A stretch of 64,000 nucleotides of DNA from Drosophila miranda (lineage: Eukaryota > Arthropoda > Insecta > Diptera > Drosophilidae). Made by a program: the position numbers and the translations under genes. The stretch is taken from NCBI RefSeq assembly GCF_003369915.1, contig NC_046674.1, positions 11,036,001 to 11,100,000 of the forward strand, read 5' to 3'. This document shows, piece after piece, positions 9,700 to 21,662 of the stretch; positions within the stretch are counted from its first letter, which is position 1, and the number at the start of each line of letters is the position of its first letter. Under the pieces are notes generated by a model that was not told the DNA's origin, did no database searches, and was given only the letters and a program-made list of their open reading frames with translations.

Positions 9700-12600
9700 A
9701 TGGCCGACGACGCCGGCCAGGACAAGCGCAAGCAGCACCGCGCCCGCCAATCCGGCGTGAAGGCGGACAAGAAGAAGGTAAAGGCCAAACTAGACTCAAA
9801 TCAAAAGGAACCCGAGCTGACGGCCAGGCAGCGGAATCCCAAGGCTTTTGCCATCAATTCGGCACAGCGTGCAGAGCGAAACTTTCGACGCAAGGAGGAT
9901 CTTACCGCCAAGAAACAGCACATACCTGTGGTGGACCAGACGCCCGATGAGCCGCCGCCGGTGCTGATTGCCGTCGTGGGTCCCCCAAAGGTGGGCAAGA
10001 CGACGTTGATCAAGGACCTAATCAAGACCTTCACCCGCACCAATGTGACCGAGATCAAGGGTCCAATCACCATTGTGACCTCGAAGAAGCGACGAATAAC
10101 CCTGCTGGAGTGCAACAACGACGTGAACTCGATGATCGATGTGGCCAAGTGCGCGGATCTGGTGTTGCTCCTCTGCGACGCCAGCTACGGCTTCGAGATG
10201 GAGATCTTCGAGTTCCTCAACATATGCCAGGTGCACGGCATGCCCAAGATCATGGGCGTGCTCACCCACCTGGACATGATCAAGAATCCCAAGCAGCTGC
10301 GCAAGCGCAAGAAGGAGCTGAAGCACCGCTTCTGGACGGAGGTGTATGATGGGGCCAAGCTCTTCTACCTCTCCGGCTTGCTGCACGGCGAGTATCTGCG
10401 TAACGAGATTAAGAACCTGGGCCGCTTCATATCCGTAATGAAGTTCCGACCGCTGCAGTGGCGCGGGGCCCACAGCTACCTGCTGGTGGACCGCATGGAG
10501 GATGTCACCAATACGGATCAGGTGCGCCGCAATCCCAAATGCGACCGCGAGGTGGTGCTCTATGGCTATGTGCGCGGAGTGCCGCTGAAGCAGGAGCACA
10601 TGGTGCACATTGCCGGGCTGGGGGATGCACGCATCGATGAGCTGAGCGTGATACCCGATCCCTGTCCCCTGCCTGGCACCGAAAAAAAACGCAGTCTACT
10701 GGAGAAGGAACGTCTCCTGTACGCACCCATGTCGGGTGTGGGTGGCATTGTCTACGACAAGGATGCCGTCTACATTGAGTTGCAGGGCTCGCATTCGCAC
10801 TCGCACAAGGAGAAGAGTGCCGAGGCCACCGAGCAGGAGGAGCTGGTCAACAAGCTGATCGACAAGAAAGCCACCATGGACCAGCAGATGGAGCAGCAGG
10901 AATTCCGCCTCTTCTCCGATGGTGCACCCATCAAATCGAAGGATTTCCGCAGCGATGACGAAGCGGCAGAAAGCAGCGACAGCGAAGACGACGAGGGCGA
11001 AGATTCCGGCCTGGAGGCAGCTGCCTCTGATGATGAGGAGGAGGAAGAATTTGATTCCAATGATTGGCGCGGCGAGAACAGCGATGAAGATGAGGATGCG
11101 GACGGGCAGGCAGCAGACAGTGAAGATGGCTCCTCTGGCGATGAAGAGTATCAGAGCCTGGGCAATATCCCGACTGGCTCCGAATCGGAGGACGATGAGG
11201 AGGCCCGCGTTCTGGCCAGCAACATGAGCTGGAAAACGAATCTGGCCCAAAAGGCACGCGATGCCTTCCTGCAGCGTCACTCGGAGTCCAAGAATCTGAT
11301 GCGCCTCGTCTATGGCGTCTACAATCAGAGCGAGAGGAGCAGAGAGGACCAGGGAGACCAGGAGGATGCTAACGACTCCGATGAAGAGCTGGGCGGACTG
11401 TTCCGAGTGGCCGCCAATAAGCAAAGTGAACAGCTAAAGGACAAAGACATACGGGACAAGGAAGAGCGCTGCTTCTTTGAGTATCAGGGTGGTAAGGGGT
11501 CTAGACATTATTCCACGTTGAAAACCTATTTAAATGGCAACTATTTCCCATTTTTCAGATGCCACTCGGGATTGGCTGAGCGAGGACAACAAGCTGCTGA
11601 TCAAGAACTGCTTCGTGACGGGCAAATGGAAGGCCTCCGAGGATGCAGAGAACCTGCTCAAGATGGACGACATGAGCGATGCCGACAGCGAGGTGTACGG
11701 TGACTTTGAGGATCTTGAAACCGGTGAGCAGCACAGCGGCAAGCCCAAGACCAAGCCAGAGGATGCAGACGACTCCGATAAGGAGGAAGTCAAGCCACAG
11801 GAATCCTCGGCCAGCGGCAAGCGAAAGATGACTCGCGTGGAGGAGGAAAACCTAACAAAGGCTGATCTGATGGCCAAGAAACTGAAGCTGAAGGCAAAAT
11901 TCGATGCGGAGTACGACAACACGGGGGAGAAGGGCGGCGAGGAGGAGACTGGCCGCATCACCGGCGATCACTCCTTTTACGAGGACCTCAAGGCGGATGC
12001 CCAGAAACAGAGCGAGCTAAACAAGAGCGAATTCGCGCACCTGGACAACGAGTTTCGCATCCAGATCGAGGGCTATCGGCCCGGGCTGTATGTCCGGCTG
12101 GGCTTTAAAACAATTCCAGCGGAATTTGTGGAGCACTTCGATGCCAGCTACCCGGTGTTGGTGGGTGCCCTCAACATGACCGAGGAGAATGTGGGCTATG
12201 TCAACTGCAAGGTGAAGAAGCATCGCTGGTACAAGAAGATTCTCAAGACGGGAGATCCGCTCATCGTTTCGATGGGTTGGCGCCGCTTCCAGACGGTCGC
12301 CATTTACGCCAAGGTGGAGGATAACTTCCGGCATCGCTATCTGAAGTACACGCCCAATCATGTCACCTGCAGCATGACCTTCTGGGGTCCGATCACGCCT
12401 CAGAATACGGGGTTCCTGGCCCTGCAGACGGTGCGTCAGGATCAGGATGAGATGAAGCGGTTGGGCTTCCGGATTGCCGCCACGGGGTGTGTCACCGAGC
12501 TGGACAAGTCCTCGCAGATCATGAAGAAGCTCAAGCTGGTGGGACATCCGTTCAAAATCTACAAGAAGACCGCTTTTGTCAAGGACATGTTCAATTCCTC

Positions 12601-13261
12601 GCTGGAAGTGGCCAAGTTCGAGGGAGCCAAAATCAAGACGGTCTCCGGTATTCGAGGACAGATCAAGAAGGCCCACCACACGCCCGAGGGCTCCTACAGA
12701 GCCACCTTTGAGGACAAGATCCTGCTGAGCGATATTGTGTTTTGCCGCACCTGGTTCCGGGTGGAGGTTCCTCGGTTCTATGCCCCCATCACGTCTCTGC
12801 TGCTGCCACCGGAGCAGAAGAGCCACTGGCAGGGCATGAAGACCCTGGGAACACTAAAGCGTGAGCGCGCCCTCCAGAACGAGGCCCAGCTGGACAGCAT
12901 GTACAAAGAGATCACACGCAAGGAGAAGATCTTCCGTCCCCTGACTATACCTAAGGCGCTGCAGCGCGCCCTTCCCTACAAGGACAAGCCCAAGATGGCG
13001 CCGGAGCACGCCAAAAAGTCGCTGGAGCGGGTGGCGGTCATCAACTCGCCGTACGAGCAGAAGGTGGCCAAAATGATGAAAATGATCACGACGAACTACA
13101 AGGACAAGAAGAATAGGGATCGCCTGGAAACCCGGGAGCGCATGAAGAAGTTCCGCGAGAAGAAGAAATCCGAGGAGGCATCCAAGATGAAGCGCCAGAA
13201 GGAGCTGCGCAAGAAAGTCTCCAGGGCCATCAGTAAAGTGCGCGGCAAGCAGACAAAATGA
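9700..13261 (+). CDS. Bms1: Ribosome biogenesis GTPase Bms1
   Basis: Exons 9700-11491 and 11559-13261 are joined across a 67-bp intron (GGT G|AT) to give 1164 aa. The N-terminus is lysine-rich. The GTPase P-loop GPPKVGKTT lies at about 94-102, and a THLD motif is the G4-like guanine-recognition site. The acidic Asp/Glu/Ser stretch at about 420-510 is typical of the family. The C-terminal half holds the AARP2CN/Bms1-Tsr1 region and ends in a basic tail (RKKVSRAISKVRGKQTK). Bms1 works in the nucleolar 90S small-subunit processome, binds Rcl1 and drives early pre-rRNA cleavage at sites A0-A2. Yeast and fly proteins are about 1160-1180 aa, so the model looks complete. I recall the D. melanogaster orthologue as CG7728, adjacent to Fit2 (CG7729). 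Confidence 0.96.
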
Positions 13262-13427
13262 GATCCAACAAAATATAAAGTTTTAAAGAACGAAACACAG
13301 AGACATTTGGTTCACAATTTGCACTGGCCGACTGGAGCAGCTGCAGCAACTGGTGACTTCGCCCAAGGGACTGTTCAGTACAGCGTCGGCTGCTGCAGCT
13401 GCTCCAGCGGCAGGCGCAATGCAAAAA

Positions 13428-13433
13428 TTTATT
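13428..13433 (-). terminator. Poly(A) signal of the lebercilin-domain gene
   Basis: AATAAA on the minus strand, 106 nt past the stop at 13,539. Bms1 converges here (stop at 13,261), with a candidate variant signal (AATATA) near 13,272. Confidence 0.65.
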
Positions 13434-13538
13434 CTAAAAAATATACATGTAACTCAACACCGCTTAGGTAACTAACTGGAACTCGAAACTAAATTAACTG
13501 AGGGGTATGTGCGTGTGTGGGTGTGTGTCTGTTGTTTT

Positions 13539-15740
13539 TTAATCTTGGCTCTTGTTATCGTCGATGGTCTTGAAGGCAGCGAGCAAGGCATGCTTGCGAC
13601 TGCCGCTCAAGTGATTGCTGGAGGCCGCCCCTGTAGCAATGCTGTTGCGCTTCTTCATCTGTGGATCGTCGCGCATATTGTTGCCCGAGGCCTGGCGGCA
13701 GAAGGTCTTCAGGAAGCTCTCGCGCTCCTTGTAGTCGTCCGATATCTGTTTGCGTAGGCTAGACACGCTCTCCTTTACGCGCGGTGCACGTGCACTTTCC
13801 TAAACAATAGATAGAGTTTTAGGATGAGAACTAGCTGGGATTAGGTTAGGGAGGGTTAGGGTTTATGCTCACATCATCTTCGCTGCCAATTGAATTGTTG
13901 CCCTCGGCGAACTCGTCCTCTTCCAGCATATCGTCCAACATGTCGTCGGGAGTGTCCTTCGGGTCCAAGTACGACCCGTACTCCACAAGACTAATCTCAT
14001 TCGCATTCTCCTCGGCATCATTTTCAGGATCATTGTCGTCGTCATCTACTGCACATATCTTGGACATCATGACGTAAGTATCTTCCTCCTCATCGTTCTC
14101 CAAGGCGTTCTCGAATTCATCATCATAGTCGAAATCCAAGGACTTCAATGGCGACTGCTTTCCCTTCTGCTGGCGTCCCTCGGCAGACGAGGTCTTGGAC
14201 ATGATTCCAGCCTGCTCACGGCGCTTGATTGACGATCCGCCAGTTTTCATACTACCATTCTTGACACCCATTACAGCTCCCGTTCCCGCACCAGCTCCGG
14301 CTCGCAATCGATTGTTGGATGGTTTGCCTATCAGTGGAGACTTGCTCAGCGGAGACTTGCTCTGGGCCGACACCAGATGGCTCAGGGTGGAGCGAGTGCT
14401 GGATGTGGCGCCCAATTTGGATGTACTGGTGGCTGGCGGCAGCGTCAGTTTGGACAAGCCGACGCCAGCTCTAGTTCGCACTCCTGGAAATTTGATGGGT
14501 TGCTCCTTGGTAGGAGTCCCTGGCGCACTCTTGGGGCCAACCTCGTTGTCGTCCTTCTCAAAGTCGTACAGGGATTCCGACTCTAGGACATCTGTGAGGG
14601 CGTGGAATTCGCTGTGGTTGTTCTTCTCAATGGCCTTGTCCAGCATTTCCAGCGATTTCTCCAGCTTGTCAATCTTGTCCGGCTCCTCGACTACTCCACT
14701 TAATTTGGTGCGACGTCCGGAGGACATGGGATTAACCTTATCAGTGCCGAGCTGTGTGGGTGTGATCCCAGATGACCAGATGAGACAAAGATCTATAGAA
14801 ATGCTGAATTGTTGTACTCACAGTGTACTCCTCCAGCTTGCGGTAGCCACTGATCTCCAGCCTGGACTTCTCCAGTTTCAGCATCAGCTCCTTGGACTTT
14901 TTCTGTTCGTTGAGCAGCTGCTGGCGGAAGTTCTTCGATTCCAGCTGCACCTTGCGCGCCATTAGCTTAATGTCGTTGTCCTTTTCCTCTATGCGCTGCT
15001 CCAGGAAACGCACCTTCTCTTGCAGCTTCTGGCGTTCATCGAGGTTCCTTTAAGACACATGACACATAAATCAAAGATATAGAAAAAAGTGCTCAAAGCG
15101 AAACAGACTCGCAGTGCACCCTACCTGTCCTTGTTGAGTTGGCTGTAGTGCTTGTTTTGGTCACTCAGCGTTAGTATGAGGGCCTCCTTCTGCTTTAACT
15201 TTTGCTCGAGATCCTTGTTGTTGGCCTGCAGATTTCGGTGCTTGGTCTGCCAGACACGCAGTTCCTCCGCATGCGAGTGCAGCAGCTGCGGCAGCTCTGC
15301 ATTGTTTGATTCGTATTTGTTTAAGGCCGAGGTCTGCCTCTTGTGGAGTGTGCGCAGCATGCGATTCTCGTGTGCTAGATTGGCAATCTCCGTGTGGGCA
15401 TCAGCTAGCTGATTTTGAAACGTCTTCGCTCGCAAATTACGCGCGGACATCACGCGCTGGTGGATCTCACTGTTGTTGGCCACCATCGAGGGCTGGCGGA
15501 TGCCAGAGTTCTTCATACCCCCGCGTGGGTTCGGCTTGCGCTGGTAGACGTGGCTGGCCGACTCCTGGGAGCTGGCCGAGAACAAGCTCTCGCAGCTCTT
15601 TGCCGAAGAACTGCAACACCACGAAATAGAGGAGTGTGGAGGAGAGTGTAGGGTGTCGTCTTTACTCACGCCATCTGTTTTTCTGCCGACTGGCGGCCTG
15701 CTGATTTAACCGAAAATGCCGGCTTGCGCGGTGATACCAT
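13539..15740 (-). CDS. Lebercilin (LCA5)-domain coiled-coil protein
   Basis: Five exons, 15740-15670, 15610-15125, 15047-14822, 14751-13873 and 13799-13539, join in frame to 640 aa. The start at 15,740 (MVSPRKPAFSVK) is the first ATG and opens a short first exon of 71 nt. Residues about 65-260 form the lebercilin domain: coiled coil with NSEIHQRVMSARNLRAK, ANLAHENRMLRTLHKRQ and a KHRNLQANNKDLEQKL heptad run. The rest is disordered: a Ser/Gly/Thr-rich middle, a strongly acidic stretch at about 480-550 and a basic tail. Vertebrate lebercilin is a ciliary transport protein at the centriole and axoneme, mutated in Leber congenital amaurosis. In flies a role in sensory or sperm cilia is inferred only. 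It has much lower conservation outside the coiled coil. Confidence 0.85.
13841..13861. repeat. TTAGG/TTAGGG-like short tandem in an intron
   Basis: TTAGGTTAGGGAGGGTTAGGG lies in the 73-bp last intron of the lebercilin-domain gene. On the transcribed strand it reads as CCTAA repeats, which resemble Drosophila branch-point signals (CTAAT/CTAAC). Likely coincidence or splicing context, not telomeric DNA. Confidence 0.6.
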
Positions 15741-16596
15741 TTAATGCCTGTGCAGCACTCTGAAGAGATGTACCGATGGCTCCAGCGATTGATGGTTCCT
15801 TTTGATTTATTTGTTTAATGCTATATGTATTTATTTTTTTGTGGGAAGCCGGTTCGAGACGATGTTTAAATGTTTCTGAAAACTGACCGCTTGCTGCTGT
15901 GGTTACGAATGTAATGTTTGTTTATTGTTTGTTTCGAGTCTCGACGCCTAGATTGCTGTGCTGTTTGAGGGCCGGGCCTACTTTGGTCGGGCCTTGGAAG
16001 TGGTTGTCATGGCAAGGCAAGGCAAGGCAAGGTGGCTGCTTATCGATGGGCATCGATGAGTGAGTAGCCATCCCAGGATTTAAAGAATCATTTATCTACA
16101 ATTTAAAATTGCAAACAAACTCATTATATTTTGTGTTCCATTCAAATTGAAAACAAATTAAACATTTTCCGTTATTTTTCGCGTTATTTACAGGCAGGCG
16201 TGCTGCCAGCTCGCTAAAATACCAAATTAGTGCCACCATTTAAAACCGAGTTGGCAGTTCCACCGAATCGGAGGCGCTTTCTTTTTCAATGAATTTTCTT
16301 TAATTGCTCCATTTATTCGAGATTCAAGTGAAATCGATCAATGCAATTACTCGCATCCGGAAGTATTACGGCATATGCAACGTGCCCGCATTGAAGTGAG
16401 TGCCCGTACATTGCATCACCACCCAAAAAATGCCAATTAAGTGAACATCTGTGTCGTGATTCTCTTTTTAGTAGGCCCGAATCGAAAATTGGCTCTTGCT
16501 CGTAGGCGCCCCCACAAGGACGCAGACAGACAGATTGAGCACAAGCGCATTTAGGGCGACCATCTGACGTCATTGTGCGGAAAATTCTTTGGCAAA
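15741..16596. other. Divergent promoter region between lebercilin gene and Fit2
   Basis: About 850 bp shared by two head-to-head genes. It contains four AAGGC tandem units (about 16,010-16,030) and two ATCGAT words 10 bp apart (about 16,040-16,057), which are DRE-like. No coding sequence is supported. Part is 5' UTR of either gene. Confidence 0.55.
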
Positions 16597-18732
16597 ATGA
16601 TCCACGTCGGGGAAAACTCATGGAACCTGCGCATATTCATCACGGATCTATCGCTGGAGCGCACTATGCGCGTGCGTGGGGATCAGCATATCGGGGGCAT
16701 AATGCTGCAGCTTGTGGACCCAGAGAATCCCAAGGACTGGTCCGACCATGCCCTGTGGTGGCCCGCCAGGAACATTTGGCTTAACCGGACACGCGCTACG
16801 CTGGATCAGTGCGGCGTCCAGGCGGACAGCCTGCTTCACTTCACCCCCATGCACAAGACTCTGCGGGTGCAGCTGCCGGACCTGCGGTATTTGGACTGTC
16901 GCGTGGACTATTCCGTGAAAACCTTTGCTGCTGTGGTTAATCTCTGCAAGCAGCTGGAGATCCGTTACCCGGAGGAGCTGTCGCTCTGTAAGCCCCTGGA
17001 GGCGGAGCATCTGAAAAAGAACTTCGCCCAGGTGCCGCATCAGAAGCGGGTGCCCATCGCTGAGCCAGATGGCACCACATATCTGCACCCTGCTGCGGAC
17101 ACCAACTCGTTTGTGCCCATCAATGCCGCCTTCCATGCGGATGGAGGAAGCACTGGCAGCCTGGACAAGCCCTCCGCACCGGGCATGTTCTTTTGCGCCC
17201 CACTATCGCCGCACAATCACAGCCGACGCTCGCCCATGGCCTCGCCATCGCCTGGAACATGGAAGCAGAGTCAGATTGGCTATGCCACGTACGATTCTTC
17301 CTCCTCAAGTTTAGGGGATTTCCAGGAGAACTTGGCCAGCTCTCCACCGACGCCCTGTGCCGATGTGCGAGCCCAATTACTGCGTCCCAAGTCGCTGGTG
17401 GAGAAGGCGCGCCTCAATGTCGGCTGGCTGGACTCTTCGCTGTCCATAATGGAACAGGGCATACGCGAGTACGACACGCTGCGCCTGCGCTTCAAGTACT
17501 TTACCTTCTTTGACCTGAATCCCAAATACGATCAGGTGCGCATCAACCAGCTGTACGAGCAGGCCAAGTGGAGCATTCTGAACGAGGAGCTGGACTGCAC
17601 CGAGGAGGAAAGTCTGATGTTTGCTGCCCTGCAGTTTCAGGTCAACCATCACGTGGATGCCTTGCCCACGAGTGCCGTCGATTCGGGCATAGAGACGTCC
17701 AGCCAGGAAAACGATGACGATGAGATAGATTCGGCCCTCAAGGAGCTGCAGATCACACTGGAGGGACCGAATGCCGGTGGCGACGCTGGAAATATCACTC
17801 GCATTCCGGAACTGTCGGATTATTTGCGTTATCTGAAGCCACAGCGCTTCACGCTGAGGGGTTTCAAGCGTTACTTCTTCACCTACCGTGATCTACATTT
17901 GCATCTTTACAAGAGTGCCGAGGAGTCCCGACGCCAGGCCCCAGCCATCAGCATCAATTTGAAGGGATGCGAGGTCACACCGGACGTCAACCTGTCACAG
18001 GGGAAGTATGCCATACGCCTGGAGGTTTCCCCGGAGGGCAGAAACGGTCCCAACACCGAGGTCTGGGTGCGCTGCGAGAACGAGCAGCAGTATGCGAAAT
18101 GGATGGCTGCCTGTCGCCTGGCGGCCAAGGGCCGCTCGCTGGCCGACAGCTCATATGAGAGTGAGGTAGATAGCATACTCTCGCTGCTACAGATGCAGCG
18201 TCCGGTGCATGGCGTGCATGTGAACATTGATCCACGCTCCGTCGAGCCGGTGGACTATCTATCCCCCAAAATGAATCGGAAGCTGTCCGGCAAGGCTGTG
18301 CAGCGTATACTGGAGGCCCATGCCAATGTGCGGGAGCTGAATCTGCTCGAGTCGAAGCTGAAGTACATACAGGCCTGGCAGTCTCTGCCGGACTTTGGCG
18401 TCACTCTCTTTATCATCAAGTTTGACGGCCACAAGAAGGAGGAGCTGCTGGGAGTGGCCCAGAATCGAATTATGCGCATGGACCTGAGCTCTGGGGATCA
18501 CATCAAGACCTGGCGCTACAACAACATGAAGGCCTGGAATGTCAACTGGAACATCAAGTGCATGATGATTCAGTTCCAAGACGAGAATGTGGTCTTCTCT
18601 TGTCACTCGGCGGACTGCAAGGTTGTCCATGAGTTTATTGGCGGCTACATTTTTATGTCGATGCGCTCCAAGGACAATAACCAAACCCTGAATGAGGAAC
18701 TCTTCCACAAACTCACAGGTGGTTGGTCATAG
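16597..18732 (+). CDS. Fit2: Kindlin (fermitin), integrin co-activator
   Basis: A single uninterrupted 711-aa reading frame. The start [18 protein letters not shown] is preferred over an in-frame codon 24 nt upstream because kindlins begin just before this W/L-rich strand. F0 spans about 1-100. F1 with its disordered loop spans about 100-260 (Ser/Pro-rich near 185-255). F2 spans about 260-560 and is split by a PH domain at about 404-510 ([13 protein letters not shown]). F3, a PTB-like lobe that binds the distal NPxY of beta-integrin tails, lies at about 565-690. Kindlins act with talin at integrin adhesions; in flies this supports muscle attachment. Its neighbour Bms1 matches the D. melanogaster CG7728-CG7729 pair, which favours Fit2 over its paralogue Fit1. 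The coding region has no intron. Confidence 0.92.
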   Translation: MIHVGENSWNLRIFITDLSLERTMRVRGDQHIGGIMLQLVDPENPKDWSDHALWWPARNIWLNRTRATLDQCGVQADSLLHFTPMHKTLRVQLPDLRYLDCRVDYSVKTFAAVVNLCKQLEIRYPEELSLCKPLEAEHLKKNFAQVPHQKRVPIAEPDGTTYLHPAADTNSFVPINAAFHADGGSTGSLDKPSAPGMFFCAPLSPHNHSRRSPMASPSPGTWKQSQIGYATYDSSSSSLGDFQENLASSPPTPCADVRAQLLRPKSLVEKARLNVGWLDSSLSIMEQGIREYDTLRLRFKYFTFFDLNPKYDQVRINQLYEQAKWSILNEELDCTEEESLMFAALQFQVNHHVDALPTSAVDSGIETSSQENDDDEIDSALKELQITLEGPNAGGDAGNITRIPELSDYLRYLKPQRFTLRGFKRYFFTYRDLHLHLYKSAEESRRQAPAISINLKGCEVTPDVNLSQGKYAIRLEVSPEGRNGPNTEVWVRCENEQQYAKWMAACRLAAKGRSLADSSYESEVDSILSLLQMQRPVHGVHVNIDPRSVEPVDYLSPKMNRKLSGKAVQRILEAHANVRELNLLESKLKYIQAWQSLPDFGVTLFIIKFDGHKKEELLGVAQNRIMRMDLSSGDHIKTWRYNNMKAWNVNWNIKCMMIQFQDENVVFSCHSADCKVVHEFIGGYIFMSMRSKDNNQTLNEELFHKLTGGWS

Positions 18733-19339
18733 ACGAGTGGTTGTGTTCATTGTTTGCTGGTGTTTTTTTTTTTGTATAAAAAGCAAACTATTATTGTTGT
18801 CAAGTGGCCATATGGTGTGCCCTATTCTTAACGTTTAAGCTACTTTCGGTCCGCGCCTAACCAACTGATAGACTCACAATTTCAATGCAATACTTGTATG
18901 TACGTTTTTCTTAATGTTTAATTCGTTTTAAACTAATCTTGTTGATGATTTTTAACCAAAAAAAATCGCTTGCCAAAGGCTCTTTAGCCTTCCTAACTCT
19001 AAACAGACTTAACCGTGGCCTTAGCAATGTTTTTGTATAACTAACTTTTAAGGAAATAAATAAATAAAACCTTATAATTTAAAAAAAAATTTTGCGCTCA
19101 TTGTGGTTAATCGATTACTTATCGAAAGGTATCTGCTGCCAGAGGTGCAATATTCTTAAAGTAGTCTGGCGCCATCTGTTGAAGGGCTCGCGACAATTTG
19201 TTGTTGTGGAAACGAATTTCGCCCGGTCGGAAAATATATTTTTACTCTCTATACTATAGTTTGATACATTTTACTAAATTGATAGTTGTCTTATTTACGT
19301 TTTAATGTTTGAATGTGCTCGCTGCGCCCCTGTGGTTCC
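18733..19339 (+). other. Fit2 3' UTR and upstream region of the DUF4781-like gene
   Basis: Overlapping AATAAATAAATAAA signals at 19,055-19,068 end a Fit2 3' UTR of about 350 nt. Beyond that, ATCGAT (about 19,110) and TATCGAAA (about 19,119) are DRE-like words about 220 bp before the next ATG and may belong to its promoter. Confidence 0.65.
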
Positions 19340-21298
19340 ATGAGCAAAGAATCAGAAGAGAAGCAAATGACGCACTCGGCCTACGATGTGCAACGGGACT
19401 TTGGGCTAAGCAGCGCCCTGCGCTCGGAAATCATTTGGGACTCGTACGTACATAGGATTATGCAATTGCACAGAACATCTTAATTACTCATGCTCTCCGC
19501 ATTCCCCAAAGACTAGCCCCAGATCAGGCTGAAGTGCTAAAGCAGAAGATCGAAAATCTGATCCTAGATAATGAGGCAACAAACAGCAGGAAGGTGGCCA
19601 AGCAACGCGAGCAACTGTTCCGAAATGTGTGGCTACAGCGGAAGTACACAAACCGCACTCTGCTCTCGGCCATTATCTACGTGCTGGTCACGCCCGAAAT
19701 GGATGCAGAGCTGGCCGTGCAGTCCACCACCTATAGCTGCCATCCTGTATTCCGCACCCGCAAGTGCATAAAGGGCGAAAACAGCGAGGAATGTTGCATG
19801 ATCTTCATCGACGAACACGGCCGGGTCTATGCCAATTGGGAGAAGTATGTCTTCGGAAATACTCTGCCCAAGGGCATGATGATAGCTCCAAGTCGTGGCA
19901 TTTACACCATCACCGACGACGAGGATGCCGGAGTTCAGCTAATGGTGTATCCCACGCCAGCGTCTGGAGCGCGGCACAGAATCCTCAATGTCGGCGACAA
20001 GGTGGCCACTGTTGGTAGCCTTGTGGCAAGTGTCCCCGTGGCTGCCGCCTTGGCGGTTCCCGTAGGCGGACCCATCATTCTGGCCGCCACTGCTGTAGGC
20101 GTTGCAACGGCAGCCTATAGTACCTTGCGCTCGGCCAACCGCCTTTACGATCGTGTGCGGCATGGTCAGTCCACTTCCATCACGGACAGTGAAGCTCGGG
20201 GCCAATGGCTAGGCGTGGCCGGGGGTGTGGTTGGCCTGGGAGCCACAGGAGCTACCCGACTTATGTCCAGAGTGGCCGCAGCGGGCACCGAAGTGAACTG
20301 TGCCGCTCAGTTCGCCGTGAAGGGCATCAATGTGTCTTCTATTGTCATTTCCGGCACGGGTGTGGCCAACGGTGTGTACGACCTATATTTGGTGAGTTGC
20401 TTGCAGTCGCGATGCCATTGGATATTTAAGTGTAGTTTCTTGTTGCATTTTGCAGAAAGTTGGCGACGATCAGACCTTGTCTAAACTGGATATTCTGCAG
20501 ATTGCCTCGAGCCTGGTTATATTCACGCATTCCATTAACAATCTCCGCATAGCTTCCAAGGTGAGCAATAGACCAACATTGATGCGCGCGCTGCGCAATC
20601 AAACCAGGTAAGAAATACAAACCACATCCTTTTTTGATCACTGTTATAGAGTTCGATTATCCTGCAGAAAAGTTGTTAGGCAAATCTCGCAAGAGTCCAT
20701 AAAGCTGCATAACGGCTCCGACAGCGGAAAGTTTGACATTGTGCGCACCTTTAATGATATACCCTTCAAGGAGGCCTTGCTCAGCTTGCACAAGATCAAT
20801 GCGCATCTTTCGCAAGGAGCTTCTATGGTCGGTGCCCTGGGTGCCACTGTGCTGCCCAATATTGTGAGCCTGGGCAGTGGGGGACAGATGCGCCTGAATC
20901 TGGAAATGCTGGGCACTCAATTTGGCAGCAAGTTTGTGGAGCACATCAGCAGTCTAGGCAACCTCACGGACGTGCTAGACGCTTTGGCCCGATACTTTAG
21001 CGATAAGGCGGTGCAGTTTTTAATGGAAATGACGCGTACCTTTGTGGAACAGAATATCGACTCGATTGACCGCACCCTGAACACGTTCGTTTCCACGGAG
21101 ACGGTGCTCTATCGGATATTAATGCACTGCGTGCACACCTATGATGATTTTGCTGTGGATTTCCTTGAGCGTCATCGCCAGGACATCTTGGACGTAATCT
21201 CCAAGTACTTCCACTCCCTGCAGCCGCTCGACGAGGGGAACTGCAGCAAATATGAATGTGCCGTCTGCAGGGGAACGTACTATATAAGTGCTTTGTGA
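19340..21298 (+). CDS. DUF4781-like protein, function unknown
   Basis: Exons 19340-19443, 19512-20391, 20456-20607 and 20668-21298 join in frame to 588 aa. The start MSKESEEKQMTHSAYDVQRD is an ATG in a separate 104-nt exon whose phase matches exon 2. I recognise the sequence as resembling the insect/arthropod DUF4781 family, from memory. Visible parts: a charged helical N-terminus (1-70); a small Cys-containing beta-like segment (about 80-190); an Ala/Gly/Val-rich hydrophobic stretch at about 198-240 (AAALAVPVGGPIILAATAVG) that could insert in or pack against a membrane; a second Gly-rich stretch (GVAGGVVGLGATGATRLM, about 266); and a helical C-terminal half. No catalytic motif is evident and no signal peptide is seen. 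It converges with Ilp8, 349 bp apart. Confidence 0.75.
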
Positions 21299-21627
21299 TT
21301 TCTTAAATTGTTTAGGTATTTGTCTGTCTGTAAATGGAAATGTGATCATAAGAAGAGTTTCAAACTTATGGCGTTCACTGTACAAGTGCCTTGTGAGATG
21401 CGAATAATTGCACTAAAAATGGTGTCCTTTTTTTTAATGTCATTCTATATTTTGGTCTTAAAAATTAAATATAAATCTATTTAAATGTACAAATACTGTG
21501 GCAAGAATTTTGGTCCCTTCCAACGGTGGGGAAGTATAAGGTACCGAACTCTATAAGAGTTAGCGCGTCTTGTAGTCGGGTGGGTGTATAATCTAATCTA
21601 GGCAATGGACGGAGTGAGGCCATGGAG

Positions 21628-21662
21628 AAGAAGAACTAGCAGAAGAACTAGCAGAAGAACTC
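21628..21662 (-). repeat. Ilp8: 12-bp tandem duplication across the Ilp8 stop codon
   Basis: The unit TTCTTCTGCTAG (minus strand), which encodes Phe-Phe-Cys-stop, occurs at 21,659-21,648 and again at 21,647-21,636, followed by a third partial unit (TTCTTC). The coding frame ends at the first TAG; the second copy repeats the same last three codons and stop in frame. Confidence 0.95.

Noticed and set aside
13841-13861. Telomere-like TTAGGG repeats
   Set aside because: Only about three irregular units inside a spliced intron, and Drosophila telomeres do not use this repeat.
16573-16596. Alternative kindlin start eight codons upstream
   Set aside because: The leading residues are not conserved in kindlins as I recall them; the ATG at 16,597 precedes the F0 start directly.
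20392-20484. Read-through end of DUF4781-like exon 2
   Set aside because: The frame past 20,391 runs into an intron with GTGAGT donor and TTTTGCAG acceptor; the next exon continues the protein.
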